From the NCBI RefSeq assembly GCF_014696105.1, contig NZ_JACJPO010000058.1:43250-107249 (forward strand): a stretch of DNA of 64,000 nucleotides, given 5' to 3'. This DNA comes from Microcoleus sp. FACHB-1515. GTDB taxonomy: Bacteria > Cyanobacteriota > Cyanobacteriia > Elainellales > Elainellaceae. Within the stretch, counting starts at the first letter, position 1. Every line of letters starts with the position of its first letter. A model generated the notes under the pieces. That model searched no databases. It saw only the letters and a list, made by a program, of their open reading frames with translations, and was not told the origin of the DNA. Shown in pieces: positions 17,571 to 26,318 of the stretch. Position numbers and translations under genes: made by a program.

Positions 17571-18695
17571 TTAGCTTGGGCGGGCTTCAGGGGCAGAACC
17601 GATCGCGTCCTTCACGCTGCTCAATCCGTGCGCTTCTAACTTTTTCACCAGCCCTTCCAAAATGCGCCGCACCATCCAGGGACCTTCATAGATCCAGCCC
17701 GTATAAACCTGAATTAAGCTCGCTCCGGCTGTAATTTTTTCCCACGCATCGTCTGCGGTGAAGATGCCGCCCACGCCGACGATCGCCATTTGCCCGCTCG
17801 TGTGCTGATAAATTTGGCGGATCACTTCGGTCGATCGCTGTCTTACGGGTGCGCCAGAGATGCCGCCCGCTTCGGCTGAAACAGCATTTCCGGTGCGATC
17901 GATGATTTGGGTTTTTAGGTTGTCGCGGGCGATCGTCGTATTGGTTGCAATGATCCCCGCCAGTTTGTAAAGCTGAACCAGTTCAACCACAGTCGCGATG
18001 TCTTCCCAGTCGAGATCCGGTGCGATTTTCACCAAAATTGGCTTGCCGTCTCGATTTTCTTGCTGAAGTGCATTCAGGATTGGCTCAAGCTGGGATCGGG
18101 CTTGAAGCGATCGCAGGCCGGGCGTGTTGGGCGAGGAAACGTTGACCACAAAGTAGTCACCCAGTTGGCGCAATCGGTGAAAACTCGATCGATAGTCGGC
18201 GGCGGCATCTTCAAGCGGCGTTACTTTCGATTTGCCCAAATTCACGCCCAAGGGAATCGGAACGGTGATGCGCTGGCGAAGCTGGGTGAGGCGATCGGCC
18301 AAAGCTGCTGCACCTTGATTGTTGAAGCCCATGCGGTTAAGGGCGGCGGAATCCGCAGGCAGGCGGAACAAACGCGGCTGCGGATTTCCGGGTTGCGGCA
18401 GATGCGTCACCGTGCCCAATTCGGCAAAGCCAAAGCCCAAGCTTGCCCATGCACCAGCGGCGAGTCCGTCTTTGTCGAAACCTGCTGCCAGCCCGACCGG
18501 ATTGGCAAAATTCAAGCCCCAAAGCGCTTGTTCTAAACTTGGATGCGCGAAGCCGCACGATCGCTCGACTTGGTGCGCGAGCCAAGATTGCGGAGTGAGC
18601 TTGCCCAAAGCGGCGATCGTTTGCTGATGTAGCCATTCGGGGTCGGCCTGAGAGCGAAACAGGAGCGGGCGGAGGCTCGATCGATAAATATCCAC
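17571..18695 (-). CDS. pyrD: Dihydroorotate dehydrogenase (quinone), class 2
   Basis: 374-residue membrane-associated FMN enzyme of pyrimidine synthesis, oxidising dihydroorotate to orotate with quinone. [15 protein letters not shown] is the class 2 FMN block, [10 protein letters not shown] and GVNLGKSK follow, [13 protein letters not shown] holds the catalytic serine region, and ATNTTIARD and [12 protein letters not shown] bind the FMN phosphate. The N-terminal helix (residues 1-40) is the class 2 membrane-contact extension. The start is GTG at 18695 ([13 protein letters not shown]), which fits the family. Other pyrimidine genes are not adjacent; pyrF lies 34 kb away. Probably monocistronic. 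Confidence 0.95.
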   Translation of the reverse strand: MDIYRSSLRPLLFRSQADPEWLHQQTIAALGKLTPQSWLAHQVERSCGFAHPSLEQALWGLNFANPVGLAAGFDKDGLAAGAWASLGFGFAELGTVTHLPQPGNPQPRLFRLPADSAALNRMGFNNQGAAALADRLTQLRQRITVPIPLGVNLGKSKVTPLEDAAADYRSSFHRLRQLGDYFVVNVSSPNTPGLRSLQARSQLEPILNALQQENRDGKPILVKIAPDLDWEDIATVVELVQLYKLAGIIATNTTIARDNLKTQIIDRTGNAVSAEAGGISGAPVRQRSTEVIRQIYQHTSGQMAIVGVGGIFTADDAWEKITAGASLIQVYTGWIYEGPWMVRRILEGLVKKLEAHGLSSVKDAIGSAPEARPS

Positions 18696-18985
18696 AGCGA
18701 CAAACTTGCATCATTTCCCTTTATTATTCAAACAAGTTAGACGCACCTTCGGCTTTGGTAGTGCAGAATCGTGGCTGGGCATCCTAGGGACACAGGGATA
18801 CTCGTGCATCTGCCGTTTCAATTGACTCAAAACACACTTAAAATCAGCGCGATCGCTCCATTTCGCCGCAAAATCACGATGCAGTTTGGTAGATAGAGCT
18901 AAGATTGACTTGCCTGTCCTACCTGAATTGGCGTGGCAAAGCGGTTGGTGCAGCGATCGCCCGGAAGAGATCGGGAGTTTGAACT

Positions 18986-21805
18986 ATGGGGGCGCAGAGG
19001 GAGCCATCGACCTACGAACGACAGCTTGTTGCCTTGGGGCGTGTTCTCCAATCCCTACGGGAGGCGGAGAGCGCCGAGCAACTGGTGGAAATTGCGCTGG
19101 GCTATTTGCAAAGCGAATTTTCCTACGCGCTCACCTGGATTGGGCTGTACGATCGCGTCGAACATCGGCTAATCGGTCAAGGCGGCTCAACTCCCACAGG
19201 CGATCTTAGTTTCTTGAAGCAGCGCCTTGTCCTCAATCCCGGTGATTTGCTCGAACAAGTCGTGATTCAACAGCGGCTCGTTGGCGTCCCCGATTTGCGC
19301 GAAGAACCGCGTGCAGGCGAATGGCGCAAAGCCGCTCAAACCTTCAACATTCAAGGCACTATCATCTTTCCAATTCGCTACAAAGAACAGTGCTTTGGCG
19401 TCACGCTGCTCGGCTCAACCTTGTGGGGCGTATCGCCGCATTCCGAAGAAAAAGCCCGACTCTCAATGGTGTTAGGCGAGCTGGGAGCCGCTTTGTATCA
19501 GGCGGATGTGGAGCAGCAGCGGCAGCAAACCAAGCGACCGGACGAACCGCTGTTGACGCTGTTGGCACAGCTCCGATCGTTCACCTCACTCGGTCAACGC
19601 TTAGCGGCGATCGCGCAGCAAACTCAAGCTTTTGTTCAGTCCGATCGCACGAATATCTACTGGTTTGAACCAGAACGGCGCTACTTTTGGCGACGCATCG
19701 GCACGCGCGACTCGATCGAGACACCGGGGATCAACGTCCAGGAAGTCAACAGCTTTTATCAAGCACTTGCTGCCGATCAGCTTGTTTCGATTGGCGAGGC
19801 GCACAGTTCGCTCAAGGCAGATATTACCGGACGCTTGATGCAGCAGTTAGGAGCGCGATCGCTGCTTGCCGCGCCAATTTTGTTTCAAAACGAACTGTTG
19901 GGATTTTTAGCCGTTGAAGGCACAGAACCGCGCATTTGGAGCGAAGAAGAAAAAAGCTATGTGCGAGGAGCCGCGCAACTAGTCGCCCTGACTGCTCCGC
20001 TGGAAGCGATGGAAGAAAATATCCAGCGTGCCAAGCAAGACCAGCTATTGACCGCAGAAATCGCCCGCGCCATCTACAGCGACGACGATTGGCGCAACAC
20101 GCTCAACCACTGCGCCTTGGAGCTTTGTTCGCGCCTGAGAGCCGAGCGATTTTTGGTGCTGCTATATGACCAAGATCTAGAGCGATTTGAAATCTGCTAC
20201 CAAAGCCAGCCGAACAGCCGCCGCCCGATCGCTTCTTTCCTGGAAGGACTCAATCAGGTCGATTGGCAGATGCTAGAGCGCAGCACAGAAGCAGTCGGCG
20301 TCGAAAATTTGGAAGACGACCTGAAGCTGATGGCGTGGCGCGAAGTATTTCTTGACTTAGGCGTTCAGTCGCTCCTCGTGTGCAGCACAGCGATCAATCA
20401 TCCGCTAGAAGGCTTGGTCGTGATCGGCCATGAAGCGACTCGGACTTGGAATCGATCGGAGCGCGATTTGCTCCGCATCGTCAGCCAGCAGATCGGCTTA
20501 ATTTTGCACCAGTGGCAGTTGCAGCGGCAAACTGACCAGCAGCAGAAAACCTACCAAACGATTCAGTGGGGGCTGACAACGATGCAGCAAACCCACGATC
20601 TAGAGTTGCTAGAGCGATCGGCAATGGAGCATATCTCTCAGGTGCTTCAGGTTCCGCTCGCCACGCTGATCACCTGGCAGCCCGGACGCAAAACCGCCCG
20701 CATCGTTGCGCCCGTCATCACCAAAAGTCAGTTTGCCCTCAATGCCGATGTGCAAATTTCGGTTTACACCGACACCTTAATCCAGTGGGCACTGCACAAC
20801 GACGATCTGCTCACCTTGAGCGTGGACGATCTCGCAGTGGAAACGCGCCAGTGGCTCAGCGGTTCGGGCATCGGTCAAATCCTCGCCATGACGCTGCGGA
20901 CGGCTCCTGACCATGAACCAACTGGAATTGTTTTGGTAGCCGATCATCGCGATCGCTACTGGGGCGAACGTCAGCTTAACGCCCTGGGAACGCTGGTCAG
21001 TCAGCTTGCCTGGTCGCGCCGCTACGTCACCTTGACGGAAATGCTCAGCGCCCGCAAAGCCACGCTTGAACAGTTGAACTGGTACAAACAGCACCGCCTC
21101 GAAGAAATGTATCGGACGCTCAACGTTGCCGTTCGCCGCTTAAACGAACTCGGTCAGCACAAAGAGAGCGCAGCCAGTATGCGCTATCAGCAAATCCTGC
21201 GGCACTTGGGCGGACTGTTGACGGCAATGTCTCCTGTCCTAAAGCTGGAGGCGTGGCAGTTCCGACACGAAATCGAGACCGCTCCGCTCGTGAGCCTGCT
21301 GAAGCGATCGCTCGAACGAGTTGATGGACTGGTCAAGCAGCGACAAATCTGGACGCAGGTGCACAACGACGCAAACCTGTCGATCGAAGGCGACATTCCC
21401 AAAATTGAACTTGTCCTGTGCGAACTGCTGACCGTTGCCTGCCATCGATCGCCGCCTAACAGCCGCCTCGACATCTGGTGTCGTCCGCTCGATCACCGCT
21501 GGCTTGAAATTTCGATCACCGACAATGGCGTGATTGAATCGCGCCTGCTTGAAGAACTCCAAAGCGGGCGATCGATCGATCTGCTGACACCCTCGATGCT
21601 GAATCATCCGCCGGGACTACACTTGGCGATCTGCAAATCACTGATGCAGCAAATCAACGGAGAATTTAATTTATATCGCCTGGATGATGGACGCATTCTC
21701 AGCCGCCTGATCGTGCCGATCGCCCCTACGATTCCGGCTCCACCAACGCGCATTCAAATTGAGGAAGTACGCGATCGAGATTTGTCGTCTTCTCAGCCAA
21801 TGTAA
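18986..21805 (+). CDS. Multi-GAF sensor protein with degenerate C-terminal kinase-like ATPase domain
   Basis: 939-residue cytosolic signalling protein. Four GAF-like domains can be outlined at about residues 20-165, 195-330, 355-510 and 540-690. A helical linker containing RLEEMYRTLNVAVRRLNELGQ and YQQILRHLGGLL occupies the dimerisation position. A HATPase-like domain follows with an N-box-like IELVLCELLTVAC, ISITDNG (G1-like) and PPGLHLAICKSLMQQINGEF (G2-like). The canonical H-box HEL(R/K)(N/T)P is not seen, so histidine phosphorylation is doubtful. No receiver or regulator gene is adjacent. No conserved Cys for bilin attachment was identified in the GAF domains. ATG 18986 fits the first domain. 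Confidence 0.8.
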   Translation: MGAQREPSTYERQLVALGRVLQSLREAESAEQLVEIALGYLQSEFSYALTWIGLYDRVEHRLIGQGGSTPTGDLSFLKQRLVLNPGDLLEQVVIQQRLVGVPDLREEPRAGEWRKAAQTFNIQGTIIFPIRYKEQCFGVTLLGSTLWGVSPHSEEKARLSMVLGELGAALYQADVEQQRQQTKRPDEPLLTLLAQLRSFTSLGQRLAAIAQQTQAFVQSDRTNIYWFEPERRYFWRRIGTRDSIETPGINVQEVNSFYQALAADQLVSIGEAHSSLKADITGRLMQQLGARSLLAAPILFQNELLGFLAVEGTEPRIWSEEEKSYVRGAAQLVALTAPLEAMEENIQRAKQDQLLTAEIARAIYSDDDWRNTLNHCALELCSRLRAERFLVLLYDQDLERFEICYQSQPNSRRPIASFLEGLNQVDWQMLERSTEAVGVENLEDDLKLMAWREVFLDLGVQSLLVCSTAINHPLEGLVVIGHEATRTWNRSERDLLRIVSQQIGLILHQWQLQRQTDQQQKTYQTIQWGLTTMQQTHDLELLERSAMEHISQVLQVPLATLITWQPGRKTARIVAPVITKSQFALNADVQISVYTDTLIQWALHNDDLLTLSVDDLAVETRQWLSGSGIGQILAMTLRTAPDHEPTGIVLVADHRDRYWGERQLNALGTLVSQLAWSRRYVTLTEMLSARKATLEQLNWYKQHRLEEMYRTLNVAVRRLNELGQHKESAASMRYQQILRHLGGLLTAMSPVLKLEAWQFRHEIETAPLVSLLKRSLERVDGLVKQRQIWTQVHNDANLSIEGDIPKIELVLCELLTVACHRSPPNSRLDIWCRPLDHRWLEISITDNGVIESRLLEELQSGRSIDLLTPSMLNHPPGLHLAICKSLMQQINGEFNLYRLDDGRILSRLIVPIAPTIPAPPTRIQIEEVRDRDLSSSQPM

Positions 21806-21990
21806 TGACTGAAATTCAGCTTCACGATACGACTACTGGGACTAGGCGCCAAATCAAACTGCTCTTTCTCCAAACTGGAGACATACGCACACACACCTCT
21901 AGCGCGATTCCAAGCGGAAAATTCTTTCAGCACATAGAGCGATCGAGTCGATCGCAGTTTAGCTACAGCAATTAACGCCAAAATTGACAC
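21793..21990 (-). CDS. Possible small protein, 65 residues
   Basis: An open frame starting ATG at 21990 and overlapping the 3' end of the convergent GAF gene by 13 bases. The product reads LALIAVAKLRSTRSLYVLKEF, then AWNRARGVCAYVSSLEKEQF and ends VKLNFSHYIG. Codon choice looks coding-like and it ends in a strand-like segment. A weak GAAG precedes the ATG. Nothing else explains this interval. It may equally be a chance frame; I do not recognise a family. Confidence 0.4.
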   Translation of the reverse strand: MSILALIAVAKLRSTRSLYVLKEFSAWNRARGVCAYVSSLEKEQFDLAPSPSSRIVKLNFSHYIG

Positions 21991-22076
21991 TTCTTCGGTA
22001 GAGGCAATTCTATCAGACCGATTGGTGTTACCCTCAAGGCGCAGTGCTCTGCAAGCAGATTGATATGTGGCTTGCG

Positions 22077-23741
22077 CTAGCGCCGCCTAAATCCTGCTCG
22101 AAGGCCGCGCTGAGGATCGCGAAGCTCAATATCAGGTGTCACTTTAAATGCACAGGGAAGCGCAGTTGCCCAGCACAAATCCGAGATTGGAGAAAAATAG
22201 CGAAAATTGTTAAGCTGCCTTTCTTCGACGCGGACGCGCTGAATCGGTGGCGGCAGCAAGAGGCGATCGACCTGGCTGTGTAAGCTCGTCACAGTGACGA
22301 TCGTAGCCAATAGCGGACACAACCACACCGCTTGCTGAGGACAACCTTTGAACTGAATTTTCGCGCTCCACTTCTGTCCCCACAGTGCCAGCAGCAGTGC
22401 AGGCACCAGCAGCACGTAGGCCAGCGCAAACCGCAGCATTGGCGAAGTCAGCAGCAGAAAGCCAATTCCTGTACCGCCAATTGCAGCGACCCAAAGAAGT
22501 CCCGGTTGACGATCGAGCTTGATTTTTTTCAGCACGATCCCGATTGCCAGAAGCGAAACAATAATCAGCAGCAGAAGCAATTGATTGGTCTTCGAGAGAC
22601 TAAACCATTGCCACAGCGCCCAAACAACTCCACGTACTCCCGCCGCAGATTCGCCATACCAGCTTGTCCACTGATGCGTTCCGGCGGCAACTTGCGATCG
22701 CACAAGGGCAGTTGGCGACCAGGGTAAATCCAAGCACATCGCTGTCGAAGGATACAAAGGGCATCCAGACGTGATGATGCTGGATGTAAGCAGCGGCACG
22801 AGCAGCGCGATCGCAGCACTCCCTGCCAGCGGTTGACGCCAGGAATTGACGAGCCAGAAGCAGCCCGCCACTAGCAGCAGCGTCAGCAGCGTCAGCTTAA
22901 CGCTGACTGCACCAGCGGCTAGCAGCAGCACAACTGTACTGGAAGCGCGACGGTCTGTAAATTGGCGATCGGTCGGCGCCACTCGATCGCCCAGAATCAC
23001 CAAAATTGCCCAGGCGACAATGCCTGTGATCAGCAAAGCGGCGATATCGGGTGAAGGCGAAACTAAGATATCTGAAAGCAGATCCGACACCAAAACGAGC
23101 GGAATCAGCAAACTCAAAAAGGCGATCGCAAACCAATCGCTGAGCTGTGCCTGCCGTTGCCAAATCGATCGCGCTGCCCAAAACCACTGCCCAAGCGCAA
23201 TTAGCAAGACAAAGCCGTTGGCAACCGCACTAGCGCGAGCCGTAAAAACGCCAAAATCAAACGGTGCAGCCAGCGCAAACCAAGCAGAAGTAAAGCCAAA
23301 ATTGGCAAACAGCAAAGCAACACCGGGAACAGAGCCATACTGCGCCAGCCACTGCACAACGCTGTAGTGATAAAGCCCTGTATCAATCCAGGTAACTTGA
23401 CGACTGCAAACTGCGGCGATCGCAATTGTCACACTGGCGATCGTGACGATCCCGCCACGACTGAAGCGAAGCTTTTGCAGTTCGGCGCGAGTTGCAGGCT
23501 GAAGCAGTGCAAACATCCCGAAACCCAGGAATATCACTGCGCCAATTGCAGGTGAGAGCGGCAGCAGTGTAGACAGGCCAAGCAGCACATTGGCAGACAC
23601 AAGCAGACTCAGCCAAATTGCCACGACCAGGCGATCGCTGATCCGAGCAAAGCAGTTTGCGGACAGCAGATTTAGCAAGGCCAGGCCAACTGCGCTACAG
23701 ACGGTGCCCAAGACAAGCCAAACTGCAATGAGATACAGCAT
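22077..23741 (-). CDS. Multi-pass membrane protein, glycan-pathway associated
   Basis: 554-residue integral membrane protein with about 11-13 hydrophobic segments from residue 1 to about 480 and a soluble C-terminal tail of about 70 residues. A loop after the third or fourth helix reads RQVTWIDTGLYHYSVVQWLAQYG, with Asp/His/Tyr placed as in membrane glycosyltransferases of the GT39/83/C type. A second extracytosolic loop has two Cys around a proline (SGCPLYPSTAMC). It lies ten bases downstream of a GT2 gene on the same strand, so the two are almost certainly cotranscribed. It could be a lipid-sugar-dependent transferase or a polymerase-like protein. The exact role is not readable. Confidence 0.65.
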   Translation of the reverse strand: MLYLIAVWLVLGTVCSAVGLALLNLLSANCFARISDRLVVAIWLSLLVSANVLLGLSTLLPLSPAIGAVIFLGFGMFALLQPATRAELQKLRFSRGGIVTIASVTIAIAAVCSRQVTWIDTGLYHYSVVQWLAQYGSVPGVALLFANFGFTSAWFALAAPFDFGVFTARASAVANGFVLLIALGQWFWAARSIWQRQAQLSDWFAIAFLSLLIPLVLVSDLLSDILVSPSPDIAALLITGIVAWAILVILGDRVAPTDRQFTDRRASSTVVLLLAAGAVSVKLTLLTLLLVAGCFWLVNSWRQPLAGSAAIALLVPLLTSSIITSGCPLYPSTAMCLDLPWSPTALVRSQVAAGTHQWTSWYGESAAGVRGVVWALWQWFSLSKTNQLLLLLIIVSLLAIGIVLKKIKLDRQPGLLWVAAIGGTGIGFLLLTSPMLRFALAYVLLVPALLLALWGQKWSAKIQFKGCPQQAVWLCPLLATIVTVTSLHSQVDRLLLPPPIQRVRVEERQLNNFRYFSPISDLCWATALPCAFKVTPDIELRDPQRGLRAGFRRR

Positions 23742-23751
23742 GTTGTGCTTT

Positions 23752-24786
23752 TCAGGATGTCATCGAAGCTCGATTGAATCGATTGAGCAGATGATACCGT
23801 GTCGTACCGATCGCAAACGCGAGGCCGCTGTAGAGGAAATACAGCCAGTGCCAGGGAATCGTCCGCAGGGCAAACCACAAGCCGCGCTTTTCGTGGAAAA
23901 AACGATAGACAGGCCAATTTAGCCACAGCAGCGCGATCGCCAGCCCAGCAGCGACATGGGCGCTCGGCCACCACCCTTGAACAATCAGCGTGGTCAGCAG
24001 CGCGTAGGTAAGAATTAAGCTGACGCGGCTCGATGTTTTGAGATTGAGATCGTTGACAAAGGCTCGATCGCGCCACAGCAGTTCTGTCCAAGGCAAAGCG
24101 CGGTAGAAAATTTCGGCTCGCAGGAGGGAAATAGCTTCCCAGCGCTTGAGATGCTTGACTTGAATGGACTTGAACAGGCGAATTTGATAGCCTGCCCGCT
24201 TAAGCCGATAGCCGAGTTCGATATCTTCAACCGAAGGATAGCGGTAGTTCTCATCAAAGCCGTCGATCGCCCAAAATACGCTGCGTCGAATTGCACCACA
24301 AGCTCCCCAAAAGGTCGAAGCTTCTTCGGCAGCGGTTTGATGCGTGTAGTGGTGAAACAGGTTTTTGTACTGCGCTAGAAAATTGGGTGCACCTGGAGCA
24401 TCGTCATAGGAACCGATTAGCGCATCAAGGCAGGGATTTTGGGCAAAGGCGATCGCGACCTGAGGGATGGTAGCAGCGTTGATGGTTACATCTGCATCGA
24501 TGAAAAAAAGAATGTCACCTTCTGCCGCTCGCGCTCCAAGGTTGCGCGCTCGCGCTGGGCCACCCGCAGTCGGACGCTTGATGACTTTGACGCCTGCTTG
24601 CTCGGCAACTTCAGCCGAATCATCACTCCCCCCATCAACAACAACAATCACTTCAACGTCTGCTGGTGCGTAAGCTTGAACGCTCGCGAGGCATTTACGA
24701 AAGCTTTGACCGCCATTGTGAACAGGGATGACGATCGAAATTGTGGGCAGCACTTTAGCCGAATCGGAACGAGCATTGGATGGCAT
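23752..24786 (-). CDS. Glycosyltransferase family 2 with C-terminal membrane anchor
   Basis: 344-residue GT-A fold transferase using a nucleotide-sugar donor. The N-terminal strand ISIVIPVHNGGQSFRKCLASV is classic GT2; VIVVVDGGSDDS binds the nucleotide; FFIDADVTI carries the DxD motif at about residue 96. ASTFWGACGAIRR and FDENYRYPSVEDIELGYRLKRAG provide the acceptor-site and ED motifs. After residue 235 there are two or three transmembrane segments (SLILTYALLTTLIVQGW and others), which place the enzyme on the cytosolic face of the membrane. It precedes the multi-pass protein by ten bases. Acceptor and sugar unknown. Confidence 0.88.
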   Translation of the reverse strand: MPSNARSDSAKVLPTISIVIPVHNGGQSFRKCLASVQAYAPADVEVIVVVDGGSDDSAEVAEQAGVKVIKRPTAGGPARARNLGARAAEGDILFFIDADVTINAATIPQVAIAFAQNPCLDALIGSYDDAPGAPNFLAQYKNLFHHYTHQTAAEEASTFWGACGAIRRSVFWAIDGFDENYRYPSVEDIELGYRLKRAGYQIRLFKSIQVKHLKRWEAISLLRAEIFYRALPWTELLWRDRAFVNDLNLKTSSRVSLILTYALLTTLIVQGWWPSAHVAAGLAIALLWLNWPVYRFFHEKRGLWFALRTIPWHWLYFLYSGLAFAIGTTRYHLLNRFNRASMTS

Positions 24787-25165
24787 TGAGTGATTTCCAG
24801 CTTGATACTCCTGAGTTACCTCCAGATAGTAGCCACCGCTTCTGAGGGGACGAACAGCAGCTCGGTCAGCTTTACCAAGTCTTCATCAATTTGCGGCAGA
24901 TTTTGCCAGCGATTAATGCGAATCTAAAAGAAAAATTATTCTCTGTAGCTTGTGTCGGACAGTTCGACTCGCGCATGTGATTTTGGTGCTACCAGCCTGT
25001 TTGTATGTAGTTCTGGTAAAGCTTGAGGTCAGGACGTGACAAGTTCGCTGCTGACCTGCGAAAAATCAAAATGTCAACTGTTCAGTTGCAGCAGTCGTGC
25101 GATCGATCGTCGGGCATTCCCTTCCTCGACAGGACGGTACTTTTTTGCCTTCAGGGGTACTCTGA
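24787..25165. other. Divergent promoter region of the polysaccharide island
   Basis: 379 bases between two divergently transcribed GT2 genes. It contains an inverted repeat AGGTCAG (25026-25032) and CTGACCT (25051-25057) with an 18-base spacer, about 110 bases before the rightward start. No coding signal, no tRNA. Both halves of the island could be controlled from here. Confidence 0.45.
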
Positions 25166-26314
25166 GTGAAACAGACGCGCTACCATACCATGCTCGATCA
25201 GGCCTTTCCCGATAATATGCCGCTGGTTTCTGTCATCATTCCGGCGTACAATGCGGCAGGTTTGATCGAGAGAACCCTCAATTCAGTCTTGAACCAGACT
25301 TATCCTCATCTTGAAGTTCTGGTGGTGGATGATGGCTCGACAGATCAAACTGCCGCAATTGTGGAAGCGATTACTCGCTGTGATTCCCGCGTCATCCTAC
25401 TGAGGCAAACTAATTCTGGTGTTGCAGCGGCTCGCAACCTTGGCATTGGGCAAGCCAAAGGCGAATTTATCTCGCCGCTGGATGCAGACGACTTATGGTA
25501 TCCAACGCAGCTACAGCGCCAAATCGACTGCTTTTTGAGCAGTTCCACTTCGGTTGGCGTTGTCTACTCTTGGTCAACCGACATTGACGCTGACGATTGC
25601 CCCACTGGAGGCTTTCACGCTGCCACGATCGAAGGTGATGTCTACGCCACGCTGCTTTGTCACAATTTTTTGGGCAACGCAAGCTGCACCATGATCCGCA
25701 GATCCACCCTGCTGAGCGTCGGCGGCTACAATAGCGAGTTTCGATTACAGCAAGCCCAAGGCTGCGAAGATTGGGATCTTTATTTGCGCCTTGCCGCCTG
25801 CTGTGAATTTCTTGCGGTTCCAGAATTTCTAGTTGGCTATCGCAGAATCGAGCAAAGCATGTCTCGCGACTATCAAACAATGGCGCGATCGCAAGCGCTG
25901 ATGTTGGAGAACGTCAGAGTACAACGTCCAGCCATTCCAGAATTTCTACATCGCTTGTCGCGCAGCAGCTTTTATCTTTACCTTGCCAGGCAGTGCAGTC
26001 TAAGCGGTGACGATCGCAATACGCTGTTCTGGCTGGGTGAAACGCTTGCAGCCGAAGCAATCACACCGCTGCTTCGACCCGGATTTTATCGGCTGGCGAT
26101 CGAAAGCTGGTGGCGGCTTAAGCGTCCTGCTGTCAAGCGCTCTGAGGCAGCAGACTCTACACATCCAGCGATTGCCCCTCCGCCGCTCAAGGTCTTTTTG
26201 AAGCTGCAAGTCGGCAACAGCCTACATCAACTGCTGCGCTGGGTAGCACCGTCAAGGTCACAAAAAACCAGCGCGATCGCGCTTTCTGGCGATTACTTCG
26301 TGGATCAGAGGTAG
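25166..26314 (+). CDS. Glycosyltransferase family 2
   Basis: 382-residue cytosolic GT-A enzyme. PLVSVIIPAYNAAGLIERTLNSVL, VLVVDDGSTDQT and ISPLDADDLWYP (DxD at about residue 112) are the donor-site blocks. LGNASCTMIRRS and QQAQGCEDWDLYLRLA provide the acceptor motif and catalytic ED. The last 120 residues are helical without clear membrane segments. The start is GTG 25166, and ATG at 25190 or 25217 are alternatives. It is the first gene of the rightward series, and the following double-GT gene begins four bases after its stop, so they share a transcript. Confidence 0.88.
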   Translation: MKQTRYHTMLDQAFPDNMPLVSVIIPAYNAAGLIERTLNSVLNQTYPHLEVLVVDDGSTDQTAAIVEAITRCDSRVILLRQTNSGVAAARNLGIGQAKGEFISPLDADDLWYPTQLQRQIDCFLSSSTSVGVVYSWSTDIDADDCPTGGFHAATIEGDVYATLLCHNFLGNASCTMIRRSTLLSVGGYNSEFRLQQAQGCEDWDLYLRLAACCEFLAVPEFLVGYRRIEQSMSRDYQTMARSQALMLENVRVQRPAIPEFLHRLSRSSFYLYLARQCSLSGDDRNTLFWLGETLAAEAITPLLRPGFYRLAIESWWRLKRPAVKRSEAADSTHPAIAPPPLKVFLKLQVGNSLHQLLRWVAPSRSQKTSAIALSGDYFVDQR

Positions 26315-26318
26315 CATC

